The translations under genes and the position numbers were made by a program. DNA of 64,000 bases from Megascapheus bottae (taxonomy: Eukaryota; Chordata; Mammalia; Rodentia; Geomyidae). The stretch spans positions 3,210,257-3,274,256 of the forward strand of contig JANJXV010000040.1 in NCBI GenBank assembly GCA_024803745.1, read 5' to 3'. The notes under the pieces are model-generated. The model had not been told where the DNA came from. It did no database searches and worked only from the letters and a program-made list of their open reading frames with translations. Below, piece after piece: positions 11,866 through 40,599 of the stretch; position 1 is the first letter of the stretch, and each line of letters starts with the position of its first letter.

Positions 11866-12629
11866 GCTTTCATTTTACTAAAAGGACTGTCATAATGCCC
11901 AGTTTGTTAAAACAAATTTCCACAGACAGCAGCTTAGCAGAAATTTGTTTCTGGAGTTTGGAATTCCAAGGTCAAGGTGCAAACAGAGCCGGTTTCTTCT
12001 GAAGCCTCTCTCCCCACTTCTCCCCCTCTTGCTGTGTCCTTGCTTGGCCTTTCTTCTGTGTGAATGCATTCCTGGGTTCTCTCCCTCTTAAAAGGACATC
12101 ATTCCTATTGGAATAGTGCCCCACTCTTACCACCTCATTTCACTTTAAAGATACCGTTTGCCAACACAGTCACATTGGGGGTTGGTGTATTATTACCTTA
12201 TGGTTTTTTTGAGGGGGGTAATATTAAATATAACAACCAACTTTCCTTATGATTCAGAATTTATGATGTCATAGCTTCTCTCATACAAGGGTATCTTCAT
12301 GAAAAAATGTACTGCTTCGGCATTAGCATTTCTAGTATCATCAACTTTATGAACACTGAGCCTGATCCTGGCTTACAAAAATAATCCATTAAGCCACATT
12401 TTCTAAACACAGTCTTTACTTTTCAGGTGTTATAGTTTTGAAGGAATGTTGAACCCTCACCCACATACATCTGTAATCCAGAGTTGGTAAAAGGATGATA
12501 AAAACATGATGTGAAAGAAGTAATAGAATACATTATGGGAATTTGGAAGAGAAATGTAGAATTAGTAAGTGTGGCACAATTAGCTTCAACATGATTCTTA
12601 ATTTGCAAAAATCTTTATTTATTGTCAGC

Positions 12630-12842
12630 TTGAATTTAGGGTCTGGGCATGCTCCTGAGCTTTTCTGCTCAAGGCTAGTGCTTTACCACTTTGAGCCACA
12701 GCACTGCTCCACTTCCATCTTTTTGGTGGTTAATTGGAGATAAGAGTCTCATGAACTTTCCTGCTCAGCTGTCTTCAAACCCAATCCTTAGACCTCTCCC
12801 TCCCAAGTAGCTAGGATTACAGGCATGGGCCATCAGTGCATG
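12630..12842 (-). repeat. SINE, antisense
   Basis: Contains 'ctgctcaaggctagtgcttt', 'ggttaattggagataagagt' and 'agctaggattacaggcatgg'. Confidence 0.75.
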
Positions 12843-14231
12843 GATGCTTCTGACCTTTTAATGGTTAAAAATGTCTTTTAACTTTCCTGCCTAGTCTGGT
12901 TTTCAACTGAGATCCTCAAATCTCAGCCTTCTTACAGGCATGAGCTACGAACACCTAGCTGTGGTCAGTACTCTTTTAAATGAAAAGATGATCAAACCCT
13001 ATCTTCTAGAAACTTACAAATTACATAGAAAAATATGTGAATGGTGGACACAGAGCAAACTTATACATAGATAAGGGGAAAAAATTCTCTACTGGCCAGA
13101 GTTTGGCATGTAGGTCTGGAAGGGAAGGTAATCTGTGATTAAAGCCTTAGAAAGTCACCACAGCTGGTCAAAGCAACTTTCTCTAGCACTGTTTTGAGGA
13201 AGGGCTGTGCATTTGTTGGTGAGGGCTTAGTGGTAGGCGGTCAGCTGCCTGTGGAGAGCAGAAGGGGACAGAACTAGGTTATACCTTTTAGCATAAAGTG
13301 GACCTAGTGGGGAATTTTGCAGTGGGACCAAGAGCCAAGAGCCATCTAGACCCCTCTCCCCCAGCTTAGGGGAGACAATGGGAAAAGGATGCTAGTTTTA
13401 ACAATGTGACCAACACCTAGAATGTACAGGGGCTCTCATCAAGGCCAAGGCCATCTGACCTCATCCCTCCCTAACTAGAAGATGCATAATAGGAATTCTC
13501 TTGCCCATCAATGTCATCTATGGCCCCAAAGAGAAAGGGCCATAGGCACTGGGGACTCCAATATCAGTTCTGTATGTATGGAGGCATCTGTGGCACCTAA
13601 AAGGAGGAATAAATCAGATAGGGATGGATCAAGGAGAGAAACCTGAGAGTAATAGCTGAGAGAGAGAGAAGTACACTAATAGAATTTACAGCGTGTCTTG
13701 AGCTTTAATGTATACCATCTCTTCATTCTGTAGTAGCCTTGGTAGAAGCAGAAGCAGGCTCCAAGAACAGAATGCAATCGTTTGTCCAAGTGCACACCAA
13801 GAACAAGCAGCAGACCAGTAACCAACCCTGTGCCCTTGACCTAGACTGACACGATCCTGCTCAGGAAGCATGCTCTCCTGCCAGGGGCAGCTGGAGAATG
13901 AAAGATACAAGGCATTTTTACCTTGTTCTCATGAGCAGTCGTGTCCCCTGCACTGTCTCCCCACTGAGAAGCCCACAGCCCAGCTCCCACTGAGTACAGA
14001 CTGGCCCAGGAGCAGGGCAGGGTGGCAGTTGGTCCTGAGGGTGAGAAAGTGTTATGTCTCTCCAGGGGCAGCTGTCTGCTGGCCCAGCCTCTGTCCCAGC
14101 CCAGTGTCATTTCTGGCCCTGCATCTGTGTCCTGTGACTCCTCTGTATGTTCTGAGTCTGTCTTAACCGGGGTCACAGCTGGTCATGGGGCTATCCCTTC
14201 TTGGGCCACCATTGGCCCTGGATCTATCTCT

Positions 14232-14582
14232 CCCATTGTCACTCTGGCCCTGTTCTGCCCCTCTCAGTGTCACTCTGGCCCTGGCCTGTCCCTGTCAGTG
14301 TCACTCTGGCCCTGGCCTGTCCCTGTCAGTGTCACTCTGGCCCTGGTCTGCCCCTCTCAGTGTCACTCTGGCCCTGGCCTGTCCCTGTCAGTGTCACTCT
14401 GGCCCTGGCCTGTCCCTGTCAGTGTCACTCTGGCCCTGGCCTGTCCCTCTCAGTGTCACTCTGGCCCTGGCCTGTCCCTGTCGCGTCACTCTGGCCCTGG
14501 CCTGTCCCTGTCAGTGTCACTCTGGCCCTGGCCTGTCCCTGTCAGTGTCACTCTGGCCCTGGCCTGTCCCTCTCAGTGTCAC
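14232..14582 (+). repeat. 31-bp minisatellite upstream of TUBA8 exon 1
   Basis: About 11 copies of a 31-bp unit containing 'tcagtgtcactctggccctg' then 'gcctgtccctg'. Neighbouring units start 31 bp apart (for example 14295 and 14326). Because 31 is not divisible by 3 and the unit lacks stops, it is open in all three plus frames. It ends about 130 bp before the candidate TUBA8 start codon. Confidence 0.95.
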
Positions 14583-14713
14583 CGCTGCTCTTGCCTGCCT
14601 ACCCCGCCCTCACCCTCGTCCTGCCCCGCCCTCTGGCTAGTCTCAGCTGCTCCTCCAGATCTGGAGCAGCGGGCAGCCGGCCCAGCTGGCGGTGAGGGGC
14701 ACAGAGCTGCGCG
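14583..14713 (+). promoter_or_regulatory. TUBA8: Candidate TUBA8 promoter / 5'UTR
   Basis: GC-rich stretch with two GC boxes (ccccgccct near 14602 and 14624) directly before the candidate exon 1. No TATA box is evident. The transcription start cannot be placed from sequence. Confidence 0.45.
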
Positions 14714-32988
<18,275 letters not shown>

Positions 32989-32989
<1 letters not shown>

Positions 32990-32994
32990 ATAAA
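32989..32994 (+). terminator. TUBA8: Candidate TUBA8 polyadenylation signal
   Basis: AATAAA overlaps the last base of the TAA stop codon. If used, the 3'UTR would be only a few tens of bases. Confidence 0.5.
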
Positions 32995-33068
32995 TGTGTC
33001 CCTTGACTGTATCTCTTTAATTTATGCCACTCCAATCCACTCCACCAACTCCTGGCAATTATATTCTT

Positions 33069-33290
33069 TTTTTTTTGTTGTTGTTGTTTTGTTTTGTTTG
33101 CTTTGGCCAGTCCTGGGGCTTGAACTTAGGGTCTGAGGGCTGTCTTTGGGCTTTCTCAAGGCTACAGCTCTACCACTTGAGCCATAGCACCTTTTCTGCC
33201 TTTTTCTAGGCATGTGGTACTGAGGAGTTGAACCAAGGTCTTCGTGCATGCTAGGCAAGCACTCTACCACTAGGCCAATCTCCCAGCCCC
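33069..33290 (-). repeat. Young antisense SINE with 17-bp duplication
   Basis: Flanked by 'ctggcaattatattctt' at 33052-33068 and 33291-33307, an exact 17-bp target-site duplication just downstream of TUBA8. The antisense head is 'aagcactctaccactaggcc'. Confidence 0.9.
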
Positions 33291-33319
33291 CTGGCAATTA
33301 TATTCTTAAAAGTGAGAAA

Positions 33320-33496
33320 CAAGGGTGGAAATGTGGCTCAGTGGTAGAGTGCTTGCCTAGCATGCATGAAGCCCTGGGTTTGATTCCTCACTACTACATA
33401 CACAGATAAAGCTGGAAGTGGTGCTAGCCTTAAGCAAAAGAAGCCCACGGACAGACAGTGCCCAGGCCCCTGAGTTCAAGGACCATGACTTGCGCG

Positions 33497-33548
<52 letters not shown>

Positions 33549-33550
33549 GA
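33320..33550 (+). repeat. SINE ending in (CG)n(CA)n
   Basis: Sense tRNA-like SINE; its 3' end has become alternating 'gcgcgcgcgcgc' followed by about 27 CA units (33492-33545). Confidence 0.8.
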
Positions 33551-33554
33551 GAAG

Positions 33555-34075
33555 CTGGCTGGATGTAGTGGCTTACCCTATGATCCTGGCTATTCAGAAG
33601 GCTGAAATCTGAAAATCACAGTTAGAAGCCAGTGGGGGCAGAAAAGTAGATCGAACTTTTATCTGCAACTAACCAGCAAAAAGCTTGAAATGGAGGTATG
33701 GCTCAAGTGATAGAGGAAGTCTTGAATGAAAAAGAAAAGGGAGCGTGCTAAGCCCTAAAGTTCAAGCCCCGGTATCAGCATGTACACATACCCACATGAG
33801 AAACACTTTGCCAGAGGCATCCCAGTAAATTTAGTCCCCTGCACATTTTCTTTCATGCATATTTTGGTCAGTTGTGGGGCTTGAACTTGGGGCCTGGGCG
33901 CTGTACAAGATACTCTACCATGTTGAGTCACAACATCACTTCTGATTTTGTGGCAGTTAGTTGGAGATAAGAGTCTCACCAACTTTCTTGCCCCAGATGG
34001 CTTCAACTATCGATCCTCAGATCTCAGCCTCCTGAGTAGCTAGGATCACAGGCGTGGGACACCAGTGCCCAGCTC
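33555..34075. repeat. Degenerate sense SINE and antisense SINE
   Basis: Sense copy at about 33555-33790 ('ggctggatgtagtggcttac') and antisense copy at about 33865-34075 ('ctgagtagctaggatcacag'). Confidence 0.65.
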
Positions 34076-34920
34076 ATCGCATGCACTGTGCTTGTTGAGA
34101 TAGAGTCTCCATCAACGAAGGAAGCTGGGACTCTTGATGCTCATTATCATCCTAGATGTAAAGAAGGCTCGACTAGGAGACCTAGGGTCCATTTCAACCT
34201 GGAGATAAGCCCAATTCTAAAACAACAAAAGCAAAAGTGCTGGGGTGTGGCTCACCAAGTCCCCCTTTCCCCCCCTAAAGGTTGATTTTTGACTCTATGG
34301 GGTTTTGTGTGATTCCATATAATTTTAGGATTTTTTTCTAATTATACAAAGAGTATTAATGGTATTTTGATAGGGATTACACTGTATTTTTAGATCACTT
34401 TCCAGTAAGAACATGTCACAATAATCATTCTTGCAGCCCATGATCACTGGATATCTATAGTTTCTTCACATGTTCATATAATTTTTACCACTGGGGAAAC
34501 AAGGAAAAGAGGCCCCAGAATCTATTATTTCTTACAACTGTACAGGAATCTGCAATGATTTCAACTAATAATAAGAAACTTAAATGGATGCACATGGGAG
34601 GCGGATCCTGTATTGGCAAAAAAAAAAAAAAAAGGTTGTAATTGACAGTATTGGATAACTGCACCAATTGAATACTGTGTGTTTTAGAAAATCACATTGC
34701 ATCCACACACATGTCCCGGCTGGGTGATAATGACACCGGTTGTGTAAGAAACATGTACATTGAATCATCAGATGTGAATGACTTACTAAATCTTGAAGTT
34801 TGTAGTAGCCTAGCAAAAAAATACCCCCCCCCCCGCAATATTGAAGTGTGTGTGTGTGAGTGAGGAACAATGACATAACTGTGCCCAAGTGGGAGTAAGT
34901 GAGCGGTACCTGGGGTGACG

Positions 34921-35520
34921 GGACCAGGGTGCAGTCCCGGCTGGGAGCGGGTCTGCAGCCAGGCAGGGTCGTCTTCCCGGCTCGGGGCGGGTCTGCAGCC
35001 AGGCGGGGTCGTCTCCCGGGGTGCAGTCCCGGCTCCGAGCGAGGTCTGCAGCCAGGCAGGGTCGTCTCCCGGGGTGCAGTCCCGGCTCCGAGCGAGGTCT
35101 GCAGCCAGGCAGGGTCGTCTTCCCGGCTGGGAGCGAGGTCTGCAGCCAGGCAGGGTCGTCTTCCGGGGTGCAGTCCCGGCTGGGAGCGAGGTCTGCAGCC
35201 AGGCAGGGTCGTCTCCCAGGCTCGGGGCGGGTCTGCAGCCAGGCAGGGTCGTCTCCCGGGGTGCAGTCCCGGCTGGGAGCGAGGTCTGCAGCCAGGCAGG
35301 GTCGTCTTCCCGGCTGGGAGCGAGGTCTGCAGCCAGGCAGGGTCGTCTTCCCGGCTGGGAGCGAGGTCTGCAGCCAGGCAGGGTCGTCTCCCGGGGTGCA
35401 GTCCCGGCTGGGAGCGAGGTCTGCAGCCAGGCGGGGTCGTCTTCCCGGCTCGGGGCGGGTCTGCAGCCGGGCGGGGTCGTCTCCCGGGCTCGGGGCGGGT
35501 CTGCAGCCGGGCGGGGCTGG
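34921..35520. repeat. GC-rich 41/53-bp minisatellite upstream of USP18
   Basis: About 12 copies of a unit built on 'gtctgcagccaggcagggtc'. Copy-to-copy spacing is mostly 40-41 bp, or 53 bp when a 'ccggggtgcagtcccgg' segment is included. All three plus frames are open through it. Confidence 0.93.
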
Positions 35521-35599
35521 AGGACGCCCTCAGCGCCAGGCCTGCCGAGGCCCGGTGCTCCCCTGAACCGGGGCTCCCCGTCCCTCTAGGGTGAAGGAT

Positions 35600-35785
35600 A
35601 TTTTTTCTCTTTTCCAGTCCTGGATCTTGAGCTCAGGCCTGAGCGCTGTCCCTGCACCTCCTCAAGGCTGGCGCTGCACCTCGTGAGCCTCGGCACCCTG
35701 ACGGGGGTTTTTTCTGGGTACGTGGTACCGGGGAATCGAACCCGGGTCTTGGCGCCTGCCAGGCCAGCGCTCGGGGGCCCTCGTG
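35600..35785 (-). repeat. GC-rich antisense SINE
   Basis: Antisense tRNA-like SINE ('gagctcaggcctgagcgctg', 'cgaacccgggtcttggcgcc') with unusually many CpGs retained. Confidence 0.75.
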
Positions 35786-35825
35786 GAGGAGCTTTCGGGT
35801 TCATCCTGATTGATTTTGTGCTGGG

Positions 35826-36185
35826 GGTCCTGAGGAAGGGGACCCGGGGCCGGGGATAGGGGTCCGGGGAGAGGGGGCAGGGATGAGCGGGGCCGGGGAG
35901 AGGGGGCTGGGGAGAGGGGGCAGGAGTGAGGGGGCCGGGAGAGGGGATCGGGGAGGGGGGGCCGGGGAGAGGGGGCAGGGGTGAGGGGGCCGGGAGAGGG
36001 GATCGGGGAGGGGGGGCCGGGGAGAGGGGGCAGGGGTGAGGGGGCCGGGAGAGGGGATCGGGGAGGGGGGGCCGGGGAGAGGGAGTCGGGGAGAGGGGGC
36101 TGGGGAGAGGGGCAGGAGTGAGGGGGCCAGGAGAGGGGATCGGGGAGGGGGGGCCGGGGAGAGGGGGCAGGGGTGAGGGGGCAGA
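35826..36185. repeat. G-rich 55-bp minisatellite
   Basis: Units with 'gagaggggatcggggag' and 'gccggggagagggggcag'; spacing is 55 bp in the regular core (GATCGG at 35946, 36001, 36056). Almost pure purine on the plus strand, with many runs of four or more G. Confidence 0.9.
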
Positions 36186-36252
36186 GCCGGCGTGAGCAGG
36201 GCCAGGGTGAGCAGGTCCAAGCCAGGTTGAGGGGGGCGGGCGCGCTCCTCGC

Positions 36253-36442
36253 TCCCCGCCCCGCCCCGCCCCTCTCACCGCCCCGCCCCGCCCCTCTCAC
36301 CGCCCCGCCCCTCTCACCGCCCCGCCCCTCTAACCGCCCCGCCCCTCTCTCCGCCCCGCCCCTCTCCCTGCCCCGCCCCTCTCCCTGCCCCGCCCCTCTC
36401 TCCGCCCCGCCCCTCTCCCCGCCCCGCCCCGCTCCCCGCCCC
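36253..36442. promoter_or_regulatory. USP18: Tandem GC-box cluster (USP18 promoter)
   Basis: About a dozen repeats of 'ccgccccgcccctctc', each a consensus Sp/KLF-type GC box in the minus orientation, ending ten bases before the first ISRE. Confidence 0.8.
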
Positions 36443-36450
36443 GAGCCTGG

Positions 36451-36481
36451 GTTTCGCTTTCGGCTCCAGAGAAAACGAAAG
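36451..36481 (+). promoter_or_regulatory. USP18: Paired interferon-stimulated response elements of USP18
   Basis: TTTCGCTTTC at 36452-36461 and GAAAACGAAA at 36471-36480 each fit the ISRE/IRF core (GAAANNGAAA or its complement). They are in opposite orientation with 9 bp between. USP18 is a strongly type I interferon-induced gene, and ISREs bound by ISGF3 (STAT1-STAT2-IRF9) drive it in mouse and human. The position, just before GC-rich first-exon sequence and upstream of the USP18 coding exons, fits this role. Confidence 0.85.
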
Positions 36482-36482
36482 C

Positions 36483-36596
36483 TTGGCCCGGGCTGCGCGG
36501 GGAGGGGAGGCGGGGAGGCGGGGCGGCCGGGATCGCAGACCGACGCCAGCTGTGCCTCGGCGGGGCTCCTGCGGGCGGCGGCGGCTCTCCGGCCAG
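36483..36596 (+). other. USP18: Candidate USP18 non-coding exon 1
   Basis: GC-rich sequence after the ISREs ending 'gctctccggccag', followed by 'gtcggg' as a usable donor. USP18 has a non-coding first exon in human and mouse. The start is not defined. The same 'ctccggNcaggtcggg' sequence is what the following minisatellite repeats, so other donors in the array are possible. Confidence 0.5.
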
Positions 36597-39500
36597 GTCG
36601 GGGTCTGGGGTCTGGGCTCTCCGGGCAGGTCGGGGTCTGGGCTCTCCGGGCAGGTCGGGGTCTGGGGTCTGGGGTCTCCGGGCAGGTCGGGGTCTGGGGT
36701 CTGGGCTCTCCGGGCAGGTCGGGGTCTGGGCTCTCCGGGCAGGTCGGGGTCTGGGGTCTCCGGGCAGGTCGGGGTCTGGGGTCTGGGCTCTCCGGGCAGG
36801 TCGGGGTCTGGGCTGTCCGGGTAGGTCGGGGTCTGGGGTCTGGGCTCTCCGGGCAGGTCGGGGTCTGGGCTGTCCGGGTAGGTCGGGGTCTGGGGTCTCC
36901 GGGTAGGTCGGGGTCTGGGCTCTCCGGGCAGGTCGGGGTCTGGGCTCTCCGGGTAGGTCGGGGTCTAGGGTCTGGGGTCTCCGGGCAGGTCGGGGTCTGG
37001 GGTCTCAGGCAGGTCGGGGTCTGGGGTCTGGGGTCTCCGGGCAGGTCAGGGTCTGGGGTCTCAGGCAGGTCAGGGCCTGGGGTCTGGGCTCTCCGGGCAG
37101 GTCGGGGTCTGGGCTCTCCGGGTAGGTCGGGGTCTGGGGTCTGGGGTCTCCGGGCAGGTCGGGGTCTGGGGTCTCAGGCAGGTCGGGGTCTGGGGTCTGG
37201 GGTCTCCGGGCAGGTCGGGGTCTGGGGTCTCAGGCAAGTCGGGGTCTGGGGTCTGGGGTCTCCGGGCAGGTCGGGGTCTGGGCTCTCCGGGCAGGTCAGG
37301 GTCTGGGGTCTCAGGCAGGTCAGGGTCTGGGGTCTGGGGTCTCCGGGCAGGTCGGGGTCTGGGCTCTCCGGGCAGGTCGGGGTCTGGGCTCTCCGGGTAG
37401 GTCGGGGTCTGGGGTCTGGGGTCTCCGGGCAGGTCGGGGTCTGGGCTCTCCGGGCAGGTCGGGGTCTGGGCTCTCCGGGTAGGTCGGGGTCTGGGGTCTG
37501 GGGTCTCCGGGCAGGTTGGGGTCTGGGGTCTGGGGTCTCCGGGTAGGTCGGGGTCTGGGGTCTGGGGTCTCCGGGCAGGTCGGGGTCTGGGGTCTGGGCT
37601 CTCCGGGCAGGTAGGGGTCTGGGGTCTCCGAGCAGGTCGGGGTCTGGGCTCTCCGGGCAGGTCGGGTTTGGGGTTTCCAGGCAGGTCAGGGCCTGGGGTC
37701 TGGAGTCTCCGGGAAGGTCCGGTCTGGGGTCTGGGGTCTCCGGGCAGGTCGGGGTCTGGGGTCTCCGGGCAGGTCGGGGTCTGGGGTCTGGGGTCTCCGG
37801 GCGGTCGGGGTCTGGGGTCTGGGGTCTCCGGGCGGTCGGGGTCTGGGGTCTGGGGTCTCCGGGCGGTCGGGGTCTGGGGTCTGGGCTCTCCGGGCAGGTC
37901 AGGGTCTGGGGTCTCAGGCAGGTCAGGGCCTGGGGTCTCAGGCAGGTCAGGGTCTGGGGTCTCTGGGCAGGTCAGGGTCTGGGGTCTGGGCTTTCCGGGC
38001 AAGTCGGGGTCTGGGGTCTCCGGGCAGGTCGGGGTCTGGGGTCTGGGGTCTCCGGGCAGGTCGGGGTCTGGGGTCTCCGGGCAGGTCGGGGTCTGGGGTC
38101 TGGGCTCTCCGGGCAGGTCGGGGTCTGGGGTCTGGGGTCTCCGGGCAGGTCGGGGTCTGGGGTCTCCGGGCAGGTCGGGGTCTGGGGTCTGGGCTCTCCG
38201 GGCAGGTCGGGGTCTGGGGTCTGGGGTCTCCGGGCAGGTCGGGGTCTGGGGTCTGGGGTCTCCGGGCAGGTCGGGGTCTGGGGTCTCAGGCAGGTCAGGG
38301 TCTGTGGTCTGGGGTCTCAGGCAGGTCGGGGTCTAGGGTCTGTGGTCTCCGGGCAGGTCGGGGTCTGGGGTCTCAGGCAGGTCGGGGTCTGGGGTCTGGG
38401 GTCTCCGGGCAGGTCGGGGTCTGGGCTCTCCGGGCAGGTCAGGGTCTGGGGTCTCAGGCAGGTCAGGGTCTGGGGTCTGGGCTCTCCGGGCAGGTCGGGG
38501 TCTGGGCTCTCCGGGCAGGTCGGGGTCTGGGCTCTCCGGGTAGGTCGGGGTCTGGGGTCTGGGCTCTCCGGGCAGGTCGGGGTCTGGGGTCTGGGCTCTC
38601 CGGGCGGGTCGGGGTCTGGGCTCTCCGGGTAGGTCGGGGTCTGGGGTCTGGGCTCTCCGGGCAGGTCGGGGTCTGGGGTCTCCGAGCAGGTCGGGGTCTG
38701 GGCTCTCCGGGCAGGTCGGGTTTGGGGTTTCCAGGCAGGTCAGGGTCTGGGGTCTGGAGTCTCCGGGAAGGTCCGATCTGGGGTCTGGGGTCTCCGGGCA
38801 GGTCGGGGTCTGGGGTCTCCGGGCAGGTCGGGGTCTGGGGTCTGGGGTCTCCGGGCAGGTCGTGGTCTGGGGTCTGGGGTCTCCGGGCAGGTCGGGGTCT
38901 GGGGTCTCAGGCAGGTCAGGGTCTGGGGTCTGGGTCTCCGGGCAGGTCAGGGTCTGGGGTCTCAGGCAGGTCAGGGTCTGGGGTCTCAGGCAGGTCAGGG
39001 TCTGGGGTCTGGGCTTTCCGGGCAAGTCGGGGTCTGGGGTCTCCGGGCAGGTCGGGGTCTGGGGTCTGGGGTCTCCGGGCAGGTCGGGGTCTGGGGTCTC
39101 CGGGCAGGTCGGGGTCTGGGGTCTGGGCTCTCCGGGCAGGTCGGGGTCTGGGGTCTGGGGTCTCCGGGCAGGTCGGGGTCTGGGGTCTGGGCTCTCCGGG
39201 CAGGTCGGGGTCTGGGGTCTGGGCTCTCCGGGCAGGTCGGGGTCTGGGGTCTCCGAGCAGGTCGGGGTCTGGGCTCTCCGGGCAGGTCGGGTTTGGGGTT
39301 TCCAGGCAGGTCAGGGTCTGGGGTCTGGAGTCTCCGGGAAGGTCAGGTCTGGGGTCTGGGGTCTCCGGGCAGGTCGGGGTCTGGGCTCTCCGGGCAGGTC
39401 GGGGTCTGGGCTCTCCGGGCAGGTCGGGGTCTGGGGTCTGGGGTCTCCGGGCAGGTCGGGGTCTGGGGTCTGGGGTCTCCGGGCAGGTCGGGGTCTGGGG

Positions 39501-40545
39501 TCTGGGGTCTCCGGGCAGGTCGGGGTCTGGGGTCTGGGGTCTCCGGGCAGGTCGGGGTCTGGGGTCTGGGGTCTCCGGGCAGGTCGGGGTCTGGGGTCTG
39601 GGGTCTCCGGGCAGGTCGGGGTCTGGGGTCTGGGGTCTCGGGTCTCTGGGCAGGTCGGGGTCTGGGGTCTGGGGTCTCAGGCAGGTCGGGGTCTGGGGTC
39701 TGGGGTCTCCGGGCAGGTCGGGGTCTGGGGTCTGGGGTCTCGGGTAGGTCGGGGTCTGGGGTCTCCGGGCAGGTCGGGGTCTGGGGTCTCCGGGCAGGTC
39801 GGGGTCTGGGGTCTCCGGGCAGGTCGGGGTCTGGGGTCTGGGGTCTCCGGGTAGGTCGGGGTCTGGGGTCTCCGGGCAGGTCGGGGTCTGGGGTCTGGGG
39901 TCTCAGGCAGGTCGGGGTCTGGGGTCTGGGGTCTCCGGGCAGGTCGGGGTCTGGGCTCTCCGGGCAGGTCAGGGTCTGGGGTCTCAGGCAGGTCAGGGTC
40001 TGGGGTCTCAGGCAGGTCAGGGTCTGGGGTCTGGGCTTTCTGGGCAAGTCGGGGTCTGGGGTCTCCGGGCAGGTCGGGGTCTGGGGTCTGGGGTCTCCGG
40101 GCAGGTCGGGGTCTGGGGTCTCTGGGCAGGTCGGGGTCTGGGGTCTGGGCTCTCCGGGCAGGTCGGGGTCTGGGGTCTGGGGTCTCCGGGTAGGTCGGGG
40201 TCTGGGGTCTGGGTCTCCGGGCAGGTCGGGGTCTGGGGTCTGGGGTCTCAGGCAGGTCGGGGTCTGGGGTCTGGGGTCTCCGGGTAGGTCGGGGTCTGGG
40301 GTCTCCGGGCAGGTCGGGGTCTGGGGTCTCCGGGCAGGTCGGGGTCTGGGGTCTGGGGTCTCCGGGTAGGTCGGGGTCTGGGGTCTCCGGGCAGGTCGGG
40401 GTCTGGGGTCTGGGGTCTCCGGGCAGGTCGGGGTCTGGGCTCTTCGGGTAGGTGGGTGTGGGGTCTGGGCTCTCTGGGCAGGTCGGAGTCGGGGGTCGGC
40501 GGTCTGGGATCTGTGGTCTGGGGTCTCTGGGCAGGTCCGGGCAGT
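36590..40545. repeat. 4-kb G-rich minisatellite in USP18 intron 1
   Basis: Well over 100 units of 'ctccgggcaggtcggggtct' with one or two copies of 'ggggtct' between them (unit about 24 to 32 bp). Larger blocks are duplicated: the rare variant 'gtcgggtttggggtttccag' occurs near 37662, 38716 and 39287 (spacing 1054 and 571 bp). All frames are largely open, giving long spurious ORFs on both strands. Confidence 0.96.
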
Positions 40546-40599
40546 AACCCCCGCACCTGGGTAACTCTGGGACTCAGGGCTCTGCGGGGTCATGTCTTC

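Larger units (their letters stand above)
7378..14230. other. Intergenic region between PEX26 and TUBA8
   Basis: No coding exon recognised. It contains SINEs (9402-9650, 10512-10710, 11655-11865, 12630-12842, fragment 12860-12960), an L1 3' fragment (10722-10910), short G-rich runs near 7805, and otherwise unique sequence. Confidence 0.6.
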
